Assembly (NCBI RefSeq): GCF_963966145.1
Contig: NC_091049.1
Location: forward strand, 21,452,001 to 21,516,000
Reading direction: 5' to 3'
DNA: 64,000 nucleotides
Origin: Tenebrio molitor
Taxonomy: Eukaryota > Arthropoda > Insecta > Coleoptera > Tenebrionidae
Below the pieces are notes generated by a model, which was given only the letters and a program-made list of their open reading frames with translations, was not told where the DNA came from and did not search any database. Positions 35,925 to 47,986 of this stretch are shown piece by piece. Positions within the stretch are counted from its first letter, which is position 1, and each line of letters opens with the position of its first letter. The translations under genes were made by a program, and so were the position numbers.

Positions 35925-36282
35925 TTTTACCTACGAGGTTGTGGGATAACGTACAGGTCGCATAACGTAGCTTGATACTTGAGATGCGCAGATAGAATGA
36001 GAAATCCGAGCTGCAAGAAAGACCGAAAAGCCTCCAACGGCTTCGTTTACAGTGTGTCTTTCCCCACTACTTCCCACAATTTCACTGCGCATCCATTTCC
36101 CAAGTATCAAGCTACATTTTGCGACCTGTAGAAGACTAAAAGCAATTTAAAAAAAAATGTAGCTCAAAAAATAAATGTTATTTTATTTTTTGACATAGAA
36201 TTTTTTAAACATTTTTTCCGAGTTCTACATGAACCCAGTAGCTCGTGGTTAAAATTTGGTCACGTATTTCAATAACACCCTG
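35925..36282. mobile_element. MITE family C, partial copy 2
   Basis: It aligns with the right arm of the complete copy at 37052-38068 (TTTTACCTACGAGGTTGT, AAGACTAAAAGCAATT, TTTTTCCGAGTTCTACATGA) and ends AACACCCTG then TA. Interrupted by a 175-bp fold-back at 35954-36128. Confidence 0.75.
35954..36128. mobile_element. 175-bp fold-back MITE inserted at TA
   Basis: CAGGTCGCATAACGTAGCTT plus GATACTTGAGATGCGCAG pairs with the right arm ending AAGCTACATTTTGCGACCTG. It lies between the two copies of a TA that is single (ACGTAGAAG) in the uninterrupted family C element, so the empty site is visible. Confidence 0.85.
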
Positions 36283-37051
36283 TATATCATTTTTGCCTCA
36301 ATTACTTCTGCCTTTTTTTAAGTAATTCAAAAATACGTTAATATTGCGACAATTTTTTGTATAATCCAAAAAGATTTAAAAAGAAAATTATTATATTAAA
36401 AAAGTAAATAATTTAACGTTAGTAACTTTTTTACTTTTGGGTTGGTAGCACCTTCCGTGCTGACTGCTAGATTATCAAAATTTAATGCGTCGGCGTCGGT
36501 GGCGTCTCCAATCACACAATAAGTTCTTCCTCTTCAGTGTTGAAAAACAACAATAATTATTTTCAGGGCCCTGTTATTACTCTTACCTTTTTGAATTGTA
36601 TTCTTATTGGTTTTATAAAAAAATACTTATTTATTGTGAGAATTAATGTTACAGTTGCCAGTGTGACGAAACGTCTATTTTGTTTAAAGTTAATTGACGT
36701 TTTCGTCTGTCTAAGTCATTATAAACACCGCGTTCGGGAAATCGTTTTTCCCGCTCTCCGAGGAAAATCTGGAAATACCTATTTTGAGGCTAGGAGTACA
36801 AAAATTTACTTCTATCTACCATTTTTAGTACGCCAAAACTCACTTCCCGTATGCTTTTGTATGAAAAAATAAATTAAGCACAAAGTAATCAAAACTGTTT
36901 TGCCGATCAAATTTAGCAACTTAATAATAATAATTTTTTATCAACCTGTGTAAATTAATTATGCTTATGTTTGTAGTCTTATTTAAAATACAGACTATTT
37001 ACTCGAAAAGCAAATGTGTAGTATTGTCTTTATTTAATCCTTAAAAATATA
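36283..37051. other. No recognisable gene
   Basis: A 111-codon plus-strand open frame (36537-36872) has no recognisable family. The rest is AT-rich. Confidence 0.3.
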
Positions 37052-37343
37052 CCGGGTGATTTTGAATGTTGTGCAGATATTTTAATCACGAGCTCCTGGC
37101 TTCATGTAGAACTCTGAAAAAATATTTAAAAAATTCTATGTCAAAAAATAAAATGACATTTATTTTTTGAGCTACAATTTTTTTGAATTGCTTTTAGTTT
37201 TCTACGTTGTCCTACAACCGCGTAGGTAAAATTTCGGCACATTTTAAAAATACACCCTTGTATATCATGTTTTATAAAATGTACGCCAATGCGAAGTAAC
37301 CTATAGGAAATATGCTTTAAAACAAGGAAACCGCATTAGTGTA

Positions 37344-37839
37344 CAATCGCGGCCATCCAAAAGTGAACGTTTTTTTTTTATAGTTTGATATTTACTTTAA
37401 ATCATAGGCGTCCTAAAATGTCAAAGTTTGACACTAGCGATAAAAAATTTATTGAAACTATTTTTTTTAAATGCCACATCTCTCTCCGATGCAGACAGCT
37501 AGGGCTATTGCAAAGCTAGAAGAAAATTGGTCGTTGGCTGCTGTGGCGAGAGAATTACATTGCAGTAAGACTTGCATCTTCAATATAACGAGGGGTTGGC
37601 AAGGAAACAGGGTTGAGAGGCCAATGCGAATAGGTGTTGGAAAGGTTTCTTTACTAAAGTTTACTTTCACTTTAATAATGTATTAATTACTTCTCAGTCT
37701 CATTTTTATTATTACAACTTTTTATTATTAAAATAGTAACGCCTGCTGCACGAACGCCAATGAATACAGCCTGATTTAATCAAACGAAAAATACGGAAAT
37801 TTTCGCAAGCTATCGTTCACTTTTGGATGGCCGCCATTG
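37344..37839 (+). mobile_element. Tc1-like element, internally deleted
   Basis: 496 bp, TA on both sides, with terminal repeats CAATCGCGGCCATCCAAAAG / CAATGGCGGCCATCCAAAAG followed by TGAACG. It keeps only the N-terminal end of a transposase. Confidence 0.85.
37471..37640 (+). pseudogene. Tc1-like transposase N-terminal helix-turn-helix remnant
   Basis: From ATG the peptide reads MPHLSPMQTARAIAKLEE, then AAVARELHCSKTCI and RGWQ. This is the paired-type helix-turn-helix that Tc1-like transposases use to bind their own inverted repeats, about 50 residues of a usual 340 or so. The DDE catalytic region is entirely missing, so it cannot transpose. It sits correctly oriented between the terminal repeats of the surrounding 496-bp element, which confirms the assignment. 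Confidence 0.75.
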
Positions 37840-38068
37840 TACGTTTTATAAAATATGATATACAAGGTGTATTTTTAAAATGTGCCAAAATTTTACCTAC
37901 GAGGTTGTTTGACAACGTAGAAGACTAAAAGCAATTAAAAAAAATTGTAGTTCAAAAAATAAATATCATTTTATTTTTTGACAAAATTTTTTAAACATTT
38001 TTTCCGAGTTCTACATGAAGCCAGCAGCTCGTGATTAAAATATCTGCACAACTTTCAAAATCACCCTG

Positions 38069-39605
38069 TATTATCAATCCTTTTGACAAAACGCCTTGTC
38101 ATTGCTAAGTAGTAAAATTTTAACGCTTGAGTTGATCTTGCTTAATACAGCTACATATTTAAAAATTAACGGCACAATTTTTACAGCAAAAGGAGCATAA
38201 TTATTTCATTGATACTGCTCTGTCATACTCTAATAATTATAATGTAATTGAAACTTATTGCACCAACATTTCAAAGTTAACCACAAAAATGAATTGGAGA
38301 TTTTTATTCGAACGTTTCATTTATATTAGTATTGTTACTTAGATTCACAACATTTTCATATTATTGTTAATTAAATTGTATATTTTTTGAGTATCGAACT
38401 AGACGACAATGAATCTTTAGCTGATATTGAAAATCGTGAGATAAGCAAAAGCTTGGTGGCAAGTGTATATGTACAGTAATAATTTCAGTTGATAGGTACC
38501 AGCGTACTTAGGACTGTTCATCGAACTTACTTCAGCAATCCCGTATCAACATTATCGTGATTTGTAAGTCGTTGTAAGTACAATTTAGTTGAAAAAATAT
38601 TTGCTGCACATACCTATAATTATTAAGATGTAAGAAGCATTTGTTGTGATTTGGTGTTATTTAAATGATTCACAAAGTAAAAAACTAAAAATCAGGCAAG
38701 AACAATAAATAAGTACACAAACTTAACCTCACTTGTAAATGACACATTTTCGCGTCATTAATGGCATTTACTCCGCTAGGCAGTAAGTCTAAACACATTG
38801 TTCTACTAAAAAAAAGAGTGCTAACCAAAAATTTTGCTATTTTTATTACGTAAATTCTGGAGGTTTCATTCGTTTTTCGATGAAGCCTTTCCTGTGACGT
38901 CACGATCAAAAACAATTGCTGCCTTAAGGCTTTGTGTTCTAGATCTAGATGGCAATGCCACTGCGTTATAGACTTCATCACTTGTTTACCAATATTCATA
39001 CATTAATAACTTTATCTGTTACGAAAGTGATTTGCAATCATTGCTTAACAAACACCGCAATTAATAAAAAAAGAAAGTAACTATGAAAAAATAATCATAT
39101 GGAAATAAACATGTCATCCACAGGCATAACATTAAAAAATAAGACAACAAAGCTGTAAAATTATCCTTAGCTATAAAAAAGTTACAATATTTTTAATATA
39201 CGTATATGCAGTTTCAGTCAGTATAAAATAAAACTTAATTACAAGAACTGGTTATAATTATGCTGTCAATCAAGAAGGTAAAATAATATGTATGACCAAA
39301 AAAAAACAATATGCAATATTCAAAAATAAATCATTAATATTATATTCGTTCTAAAAAATAAGTCATAAATATAAATAATTATAAACAAAACGTCATCAGA
39401 GACTCAGTTGACGAGCAACAACTAAAGTTAGAGTTATTCTGCATTTTCCTCTTTGACTTTTTGCAAATTTTAAAAATTGTTATTTTAATATTGTTACAAT
39501 TTCTATGTTGCCTGATCTGAATGCCTTGCTATCAGGTACATGATAAACGAAAATACACAAAAAAATACTGATAAAAAATATAATTTGTTATTGTTATTGA
39601 AACTT
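38069..39605. other. AT-rich gene desert
   Basis: No motif-supported coding sequence. A 104-codon minus-strand open frame (38685-38999) is unrecognised. Confidence 0.35.
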
Positions 39606-39758
39606 AGCCCTCCACCAGCCGGCGGCACGGCAATTTTGCCGGAGTACATACACTATTACGGATAATACTATCAAGTAATAGTGCAGTGCTTATCAACATA
39701 ATTACCGGCGTCTCGCCTCCGCATTTTGACTTTGTTGTGTATTATGTTCTGTGTCAAT
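39606..39758 (-). mobile_element. R4/Dong-like LINE, copy 3 (3'-end only)
   Basis: 153 bp equal the last codons (EARRR-type end) and 3' UTR of copies 1 and 2, including both inverted repeats. It is flanked on both sides by TTATTG/TTATTA repeats (39583-39600 and 39765-39782), compatible with the (TAA)n target preference known for Dong elements. Confidence 0.85.
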
Positions 39759-40879
39759 TTTTGTATTGTTATTATATTATTATTCACTCTTTTACAAAAT
39801 AGATTACAGTCAAATGAAAACAAAATCAACCGAAATATCAATTAAAATTTTTTACTACATCTACATTCTACATACTAAAAAATTGTGCAGATTGTGCAGA
39901 TTTTTTACTATAGACTATTCACGATGAATGTGGATAAGGGATGGTTATGACATTTGGTAACATTGTTGGTAGTAACTACAGAACTAAAATTCCCTATTAG
40001 AAATTGATAGCTTTCGTGTTAGATTAGGTTGATTTCAATTAATGTTAAATTATGTGACAATGTGCCAACTTGACCGTATTTCGAGTTGAATCATGATTAA
40101 ATAATATTTGATTAAAAACAGGATTCCTTGTCAACATCGTTAAAATTGATAACTAATTCAGCATAATATCGTGTTGAGCGACAAAGTGTCGATTAATGGC
40201 ACTCCCAGTCTGCCAAAAAGTAAAGAAGAACTTTGTTTAGTCAGTTATCATTTTATCCACAAAATAATACTAAAATGCATACATTTTATGTTGATCATCT
40301 TGAATACTGCATCAAGTGTATTTAAATTAATTCGTTCATCTAAATTACAATTTCTTCTCTTTTTTTGTGCGTTTTTGCTAGTGCATCCCATCATTTAAAT
40401 ATTTTTCCCAGAGATAAGATTTTATAATTTTGAGTACCCACCAAACCAAGTGTAACATCTATAAGTCGCATTTGGGGATATGAACATATCTTTTTGTATT
40501 TTGAAAACATTTTAAAAGTGATTTCCATGACTTAAATTAACTTTTTTTTTCTTTTATTCTCAATCAACACATACTTAAATTAACTTTCATTCCCTTGACA
40601 TCCAATACCGACATACTATTTTAATTTGTACACACTACCTAATATTTTTGCTGTTAATGAAGTTACCAAGGTTGACGCTTATGCGGAACAGAAAATTTTT
40701 TTTCATTGATACTTTCTCCCGTCAGGGATGTTAAATGAAATAAACATTATCGTTATCACCTCTACCGACAGATTACAAGAAGGCAAATATCACAGGTAGG
40801 TGGAAACTGCAATTTCTTGAGAACACAGACACACAAATGGAGTATTCGTATTTAATTGTTTTTATTATCACGTGAGTCA
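39759..40879. other. No recognisable gene
   Basis: AT-rich sequence. A 75-codon open frame at 40171 has no recognised family. Confidence 0.35.
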
Positions 40880-41015
40880 AAATAGTATGTTATTCAACGA
40901 GTGAATAATGATGGGTATCACTCGCGAGGAAGATTTTGTGTAACGAGCCGAAGGCGAGTGACGTAATTCATCAGAGCGAGTAATAGCCATTATCCGCGAT
41001 TAGAATTCTATAATT
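40880..41015. repeat. Fold-back palindrome with CCGAAGG tip (locus h)
   Basis: CGAGTGAATAATGATGGGTA and TCACTCGC pair with GCGAGTAATAGCCATTATCC and CGCG-side sequences. The apex is CGAGCCGAAGGCGAG. Confidence 0.7.
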
Positions 41016-41515
41016 TTTCTACGACTATGAAGAGAAATTGTGTTTCATCATTAGACAAACTGAAACTGACGTTTTACAATTATTACTTTGCATATTAGAT
41101 ACCATTCTATTAAAATTTGCGATTGGACTTCATAAATTAGTTGCTATGACATTTGCCGTGAGTTTTGAAATTATAATTCAACGGACCATGGGTAATGAAC
41201 CCTATTATCTATGAAAAACACTTTAATAATCACAGTATTATACAATAGGAGTAGAAAAAATACATTACAAAATACGTTAATTTACATTCTCGAGTTTTGC
41301 ATCTTTTTTATTAAAATCGAAAGAAAAGTGTCATGAAAATGATTGCCAACTGGAAAACTGTTACCAACGAGAGTCTGGAGCTTTTCTTTACTGTTTTCTA
41401 TCGGTTAAAGTGGCTCTCTTCCATTAACTACAATAATTTATTTTATTTCCACAAAGGTTAACCATAATTTTCGTACTGTTGGTCATTTTCTTTGATTACC
41501 ATTCAAAACTAAAAA
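41016..41515. other. No recognisable content
   Basis: AT-rich non-coding sequence. Confidence 0.35.
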
Positions 41516-41700
41516 CTGAATAATAACAAAAATTATAACAATTAATTAGTTTTTGCACTTAAAGTTTAAGCAACATTGGGCGGTGGCAGTGTTTGGATGG
41601 GTGTCCACCGGGGAAATTGCATTCCTTTCAATATATCACAGGTTCATTACTTGATAAACAAATTCCGCGTATGGAAAATAATAACATAGATACAACTTTC
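41516..41700 (+). repeat. 5S-rRNA-derived SINE-like repeat, copy 3
   Basis: GTTTAAGCAACATTGGGCGG and TGGCAGTGTTTGGATGGGTG, then CCGGGGAAA (41564-41620), follow the 3' half of 5S rRNA. The leader GAATAATAACAAAAATTATA and tail ACTTGATAAACAAATTCC are shared with copy 2. Confidence 0.7.
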
Positions 41701-41993
41701 AAAGGAATTATAATTACTTGACAGAAATATTCAAAATGATAAATATATTAGACCTCGACACCATTCGGTCTTTTACGCCAAAAAGCCTACTTACGTGAAT
41801 TATATATGTGTCAATCATATTCATAATATCATACGTAATGTCCTATGAACAAACTTTGACGTGAATAACTGATAACATAAAAATAGTGCTTTCAAAAGAA
41901 TTATCATTAATTCATTACTTGTGTTTCTAACTAGATCTATAATTGTTGTTTATTTACTTTCCTGGTGGGTCGAAGCACACACGAAATAGTTAT

Positions 41994-42117
41994 TTATTAT
42001 ACGAGTTTTATAAGACACCATTTTGTCGCACGCGTTTTTTAGAGCACGAGGAGCGCAGCGACGAGTGCTATAAAGCAAACAAGTGCGACAAAATGGCTTA
42101 TAAAACGAGTATAATAC
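41994..42117. repeat. Fold-back palindrome with GCGCAGC tip (locus g)
   Basis: TTATTATACGAGTTTTATAA and CACCATTTTGTCGCAC pair with GTGCGACAAAATGG and TTATAAAACGAGTATAATA. The apex is CGAGGAGCGCAGCGACGAG. Confidence 0.8.
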
Positions 42118-42659
42118 AATTTTTTTTTTCTATTTTGCCCCTTAAATTTAAAAAAAGTTCAAAACATAATGCTATTAATTAATAATTATTCTACGCACAA
42201 AGCAATTTCACGTGAACCTCTCTGGAAAAACAATTATCCACAATTGATTTTATTTATTCATGATTACATAACCGTAATTGATCTTCCATTTATATGAGTG
42301 GAATGATGTATTTTGCCATTAATTATTCATACCTCTTAAAAAATATTGAGAATATGTGCATTATTGTTATATAACATCATTCTTCAGTCTTTACGTGTGT
42401 TTTGCGTTGTTTTAACATTTTTGGCCGTTCTACTGTGATTAGATTCTTTGAAATAATTTCCTCAATTTATGCTGAAGATATGAACAAATAAAATTCAAAC
42501 AAATATTGTTACAGTAGATACATATAAGTGGATGTGATTCAGCAGGAGCAATTTTGTAGATTAAAGACAAAAATCCAAAACACTCCAGCGAAAATCCAAT
42601 TAAGCAACTTTTAATATGCCTTAAGTTATAACTATGTGCGGACTAAATTAAATCTGATG
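42118..42659. other. No recognisable gene
   Basis: AT-rich spacer. Confidence 0.35.
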
Positions 42660-43154
42660 TGATTATAACTCTCAGATGCTCGATTGAAGACTGAAGAAAT
42701 ATATTACATTATGTTGTGTGTTTTTTTTAATTTCACCTCAAAGTAGGCGTTGAAGAGTCGATTGTTAACGCACCACGGATTACAGATCACGGATCAGCTG
42801 TTTAAACCTAACCTCACTCTATGCGTTGTTTTACTCTGCAGACTGACAAGTGGTGCGTCCACAATCGACTCTTCAACGCCAACTTTGAGGTGGAATTTAC
42901 AAAAACACACGATATCGAGCGTTCAAGAAAGAAAAGTGTCCAGCAGGCTGTGGTTTCCTTTCTCTTTTACAAACTCACATCACCTCTTAGTTGGTATGCT
43001 TTGACATTTCCTTCAGACGCCTAACCTCACTTTGATCATCACTTTATTGTAAACTGAATCATTAATAAAAGAAAACCATCATGTAACAGAAAGAAACCCA
43101 GAAAATTAAATAAAGAAGAATAAATGAGGTTTAAAATCTTTGACAGGTGATGAA
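42660..43154. repeat. Dispersed repeat N, copy 1
   Basis: It aligns in the same orientation to 59719-60070: CAGATGC...ACTGAAG, TATTACATTAT, ATCGAGCGTTCAAGAAA, TTTGACATTTCCTTCAGA, AATAAATGAGGTTTAA. A 199-bp fold-back (42713-42911) splits it. Confidence 0.75.
42713..42911. mobile_element. Fold-back O inserted in repeat N
   Basis: GTTGTGTG...TTTCACCTCAAAGTAGGCGT and TGAAGAGTCGATTG pair with CAATCGACTCTTCAACGCC and AACTTTGAGGTGGAA...CACACG. The other copy of repeat N shows the empty site TTACATTATATCG, implying a 2-bp AT duplication. Confidence 0.8.
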
Positions 43155-43884
43155 GTTATACCATATATTAACGGAAACAAAAGTACACACCAGGACCACA
43201 ATTTTTTGAACGTTTATTATCTTTACACCTGTTAACGAATGCAGAAAATGTTTAGACCAGTTTATATTCGATAATATTTTTTTTGCTCATTAAAAAGTAA
43301 ATAAATTATTGAGACAATATTTTTGTGAATAATTTTACATTACTGGTTTTTAAATTTTTTAATAAAATATAATGTAAATAAGATCCCAAATAAATATTAT
43401 CTGCGATATCCCCATTTTTAAGCAGTTCTAATTGTTAGTGTTTTATCTAAAATTTTTATTTAATAAGTAATATTTGGCATCAAATTTTTATTTCATTTTC
43501 TATCATATAAAGTAAAAGCTGCGCAAAAATTATGATGATTAACAACAATGTAACAGTTGTAGACAAATAAAACTAATTCCGTTAAAGAAAAACTAATTGG
43601 ACTATAAATGAAAGTAAATGAAACAACAGATGTCTACAGACAGTACAAAATCAAACTAAGAAAAAACATAGTTATTTATTTAATTAATGCAAAATATGCA
43701 TGTTTTTGGGACGAATAAGAAAGTATCCGAACTGTGCGTAGCGCGTAAACTGGTTTTAATAAATTCTTTTTATCAAATTAAAATATGCAAATTTTTTATA
43801 CTAGGACAAAAAATATTTAATTTTGCACACTTCCTATAGTGATCAATAACAATCCCCAAATGGCCTCTTTTATAAAAAATATTG
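43155..43884. other. No recognisable gene
   Basis: Very AT-rich. Confidence 0.4.
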
Positions 43885-44457
43885 AGTGTTCAATTGAAAA
43901 GTTCATCAAGTAGCCTTTGAATTTTTCACAACATTGTGACGAAGATCAATGACAAAAGTTAGGTTACGAGTTAAGACCACGTTAAGAAATATTAATTTTG
44001 ACTAAATTTATTTTATAGGTAATGTAAGCAAGATATGTCTCTTATTACACTGAATACAAAAGCTCTTAATTTGACGAAAGTCGCAATGACCTGTAATCTG
44101 TAGAATGTGTTTTTTAATGTTGAAAGCATTAAATGCACACTGAGGCATTATTGCCTACGTTGTCGACGAGCCAATTGCAAAGATGTAATCTCGGATAATC
44201 TGCTGGCTTCAACATTTTAACATTGTGTGCGTTGTTCCAACAGAAAGATTCATTTGCTGACTCAATTATCAGATAAATATTTTTGTGCATTAATTAAATT
44301 GAAAATAAATTTAATTAAAGTTCAATTCCACAAAAAACGAAACTCAACTCAAAAAAGACGTTGCACTCGCAAAATACAACTGACATCTGTCACAGAAGGC
44401 GTCATCCCTTTCTTTCATTAAAAAGTCATAGCCAACTTGGACTTCATTTGAACACCC
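43885..44457. mobile_element. Inverted-repeat element, family I, copy 2
   Basis: 573 bp. The left terminus AGTGTTCAATTGAAAAGTTC and the right terminus ending TTCATTTGAACACCC are inverted repeats. It is uninterrupted, in contrast to the copy at 1773-3367. Confidence 0.7.
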
Positions 44458-44970
44458 GTTATTTTGAAATTATGCTCATTGTGTCATTATGTCATTGTGG
44501 CGCTATTAGAGGAAATATTTTTTTGACATAACATGTGTATAAAGTACCAAAGTCTACAAGTGGGAAGTTTACAAACAAAGCCTAGCGTGAAAAAATTATG
44601 AATGAAGTTCAAAATATTAATCAGATGTTTTAATTTGTCACTGTCGTTCTGTAACTTAAATAAATAGGGTAAATAGATTTAAAAAAATATCAAATTAAAA
44701 TGTGCATATTTAGAGTTCTTTAATAATTATTTCCACAGAATGAGTGGTAAAAGTGATAATAGAGCACTTCCAGGTAATCCACCAGAAATTCTTCTTATGT
44801 ATTTTTTATTTCTCTGGCTATTTAAGCAAAGTGTAAAAAGATGTTTCCCAAACTATAAAATGATAATATATTATACAGTGGAGATGTAAAGTCGTCCTCT
44901 CACCCAATGGGCAAGAACTAAATAAACATCTGTAAAGAAGGCGCCGGTGATGTTGGCATCTTCGCAATTA
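44458..44970. other. No recognisable gene
   Basis: AT-rich spacer. Confidence 0.35.
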
Positions 44971-44972
44971 TA

Positions 44973-45374
44973 CAGGGTGTAACAGAAAAAAGTGCATTCA
45001 TTTTAACTGGTAATAGTACAACAATGTTAATCGTTAAAACTGAATGTTTTTATTCCCTTTGTATTGCACTTTTCATTCATTGTTTTTTACCAATCAGTAC
45101 GTTTTGCAGTAATATTTTTTCCCGAAATTGCGGTTCATGAATAAAAAGGTTTCACTTTCGTTTGTTTTTTGTTACCTTCTTGTTTTGTGTCTTTCTTAAA
45201 TGTAGTTAGATTAAAATCATTCCATAGGCGGGTACGCAGATGTTTAGTAAATTTAGATTAATTTTTAAAATTCTTAAGAATGTGTTTTCGTAAAAAAATT
45301 ATTTAGAAAAGTTGTTGTAGTAGATGAGTCCTATTACCAGTTAAAATAAATGCACTTTTTTCTGTTACACCCTG
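44973..45374. mobile_element. MITE family A, copy 2 (complete)
   Basis: 402 bp, flanked by TA. CAGGGTGTAACAGAAAAAAG at the left and its near-perfect complement at the right, then TTTTAACTGGTAATAG in both arms. Confidence 0.9.
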
Positions 45375-46842
45375 TATACCTATTTATATACAAATTTAAA
45401 AAAAAATTCACTTACCTTTTTACTAACATGTTATAGTCTCACCACATCTAATAGGTTGTATCTTTCATTATATTCAAAAAGCAGCTCATTCAAATAAAAT
45501 TGTTGTCTTGTCTGACAGTTTAAAGGAAATCTGCAAAATCCTTAACCACATATTTCATTCGAAAACTATAATAATTTCTAAAAGTAATGACTTATAGTGC
45601 GATCTTGAAATTGAGGTTAACATGACTTTACTCTTAAGTAAGAAATTATTGAGAACAAATTATTTACGCACTACACTCACTTTTATCATTGCGTATTTTT
45701 AGTAATACCTTAGATACGCAAAAACTCGAATCACTGGTCAATTTATTAGTTTTACAAAATTTAAAAACTTTTTTTTTCTTTCAGTATCTTCTGTGGATTC
45801 AAATTTCTCTTGGGTTAAATTTTTCTAGGTAAAAAATGTGTTTCTCTGAACTGCAAAAGGGTGTATTTAAAAGTAAAAACTTCCAAGTGAAAAATGTGAA
45901 AATTAAACTACAAAGTAAAAAAGCAGAAAATACTAGCTATAATTTGTTTTCCTGCAAAAAATAAGGCGAGTGTGAGGTTCAAGATTTGATAGAAACCAAG
46001 AGTCCAATTAAAATGTATCGAAACTTTCCGACTATGGAAAATTAATCCCATACATTATTCTAATCAATGCCAAAAGAATTATAATGCGCAAAAATATACC
46101 GGAACAAGTTGTATTATTTACATGAAATGGCATGGACGACTACTGAAGGCATCACCTAAGATAAATACGTGCTAGTCGGGACAGGCGTCAAGGTTTCTCT
46201 TTTGCATTATCTGCTCAAGGCGCACGTGTTTAGAAAAGAATCTCTCTTGTCAATAATAAATAGCACGAGGTCTTCCTGGATATTTCTAATTGTCTAATTA
46301 GTACAAAGTTTCCTAAGGTGCCTACGATTTTCAAAATTTTTTGCTCAATACCATTCCTCATCACATTTTATAATGGAAATTTTTTTTCCTTTCATTGACC
46401 TTCAACTTAACAACATTAATTATTTTTGAAAGGCCTGAAATATCTTTAGATTCGCTGAACAAGGAAACCGCTATTATTATTATTGTCTAAACAGCACCTT
46501 TTCATTTTTGATCACAATTCTATAACTTGCAAGAATTCAATAAATCGAATCTGTTTGATACTATTGTGTCCTAGTTTCTGCCTGTTGTAACTGGTCACTT
46601 CTGTATGAAAATGAAACGATGCTTGTGTAACTTTTTATGATAAAATATCTTTGGCTCTTTCACAACGGTATTCACAATTTTGTAATGATTTCGTCGCCGT
46701 TCGATACCAGAAGAGAAAAACACAGATTTATTTATAAACATTATTTAATTTTTTTGTGTGTTTTCAGCTATCAATCGTGACTATTTATATAACTAACTCA
46801 CAAATAAATACAAATAAAAAATTATAAAATCACAGAAATTTA
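45375..46842. other. Intergenic region downstream of the elongase gene
   Basis: No coding or repeat family recognised. Confidence 0.4.
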
Positions 46843-47844
46843 TTATTTATTTTTCTTATTATTTAAATACGTATTTTTATAGAATTTTCCAAATAAATAT
46901 ATAATGAATCCCACATTGACGCTAAAGAGCGCCATCCACCCTTTCGGATATGTGCAGTTAACATTCACAACCGCTGGAAGTATGCTAATGAATATCAGAC
47001 AATGCTGAACCTGCGAACAATAACGTTTAAATTGTAAATTGTGAAGAGTTGTGGAATTTTTTTCACTTACTATTTGGAGCGCAGTCACGTATTTTTTCCA
47101 CCAAATTTCTTTGCTGTAATTTGGGTTGCAAGCACTGAATAAATAGTACACGTACATGATGCAGTGGATCAGCGTGTTGTAAAGCGCCACATAAATGGCC
47201 TGACCACCAGGAAAGTACTTTGCAGAGATCCACGCCGCCACCAGGATGCCGATGTGATGGTAAACATGCAAGAAGGAAATTTGCCGTTCTTTCTTCCGCA
47301 GAACGTAAAACACCTTAAACATTTCGGTCAGCAGGGGCGTAAAAAAGTGCAATCGAACGTACAGTTTCAACTAGATCAAAATACTTGAGGAGAAGATACG
47401 AATAGTGTACTCTCACAGCCAGTGTAGCTTCGGGACTCTCTGATTTGTCCGAAGGGATGCAGAAGAAGTTCTGATTCCGCAAGTAAGTTCCTGCCTGGTG
47501 TGTGAATTCATGAGTTAGGTAGTAGTTTGCGGTGGTTGTTTTGCGCACTCACCATTATAGATATTCCCAGGTTTACAAAAATCTGAAGGATGTTGTAGCC
47601 GATCAGAATTTTTTTTAAGTCGAATGTTTTTCTCTCTTTCATAAAATTTGGGCCTAGTTTGTAGATGAAGAACAGGTAGAACGCGATTACCGAGATTAGT
47701 TGCACAGGTGTCCGCACCAAAATTCGGTCCATTCGAGGATCTGAAAGGATCACTGTAAAAACTGAAAACTCCTCGGGAAACTTTACCGGAGATGGGCGGC
47801 GAGTCCGTCAGGACTTCGAACACTTTATCCAACACCGTCGGCAT
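46843..47844 (-). CDS. Elongation of very long chain fatty acids protein (ELOVL), five exons
   Basis: The minus-strand exons are 47787-47844, 47553-47740, 47363-47494, 47071-47313 and 46843-47010. They join in frame into 262 residues with GT-AG introns of 46, 58, 49 and 60 bp. ELOVL enzymes are multi-pass ER proteins that condense malonyl-CoA with acyl-CoA in the first step of chain elongation. Landmarks are DPR near residue 20, hydrophobic segments at about 27-45 and 62-82, the histidine box HVYHH at 142-146, NTLIHCIMYVYY at 172-183, TALQIVQ at the exon 4/5 join, and the C-terminal KKNK, a dilysine ER-retrieval signal. The family motif KxxExxDT before VFYVLRKK appears here as KYFDLVET, with D and E exchanged. 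The start at MPTVLDK matches family N termini; an in-frame ATG 21 bases upstream would add seven residues. An AATAAA overlaps the stop codon. Substrate preference cannot be told from sequence. Confidence 0.93.
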
Positions 47845-47986
47845 CTTGCACAAACTTGCACACAAACCACCGCCGATTGACTATTCTTTCAAATTGGTCC
47901 GCGACTCAATAAGCTAGTTAAATTCGTGACCGCTGCTTACGCAAAGCGTCAACATTGCCAGTAACAAGTTTCTAACGAAACCGTTT

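Larger units (their letters stand above)
37052..38068. mobile_element. MITE family C, complete copy hosting a Tc1-like element
   Basis: About 230-bp terminal inverted repeats begin CCGGGTGATTTTGAATGTTG (left) and CAGGGTGATTTTGAAAGTTG (right, read inward), flanked by TA. Both arms include TTTTTGAGCTACAATTTTT-like and ACGTTGTC-type segments. The centre is occupied by a separate TA-flanked Tc1-like element at 37344-37839. Confidence 0.85.

Noticed and set aside
47845..47865. Upstream ATG as the elongase start (seven extra residues)
   Set aside because: The second ATG gives the family-typical N terminus; the upstream extension has no family support.
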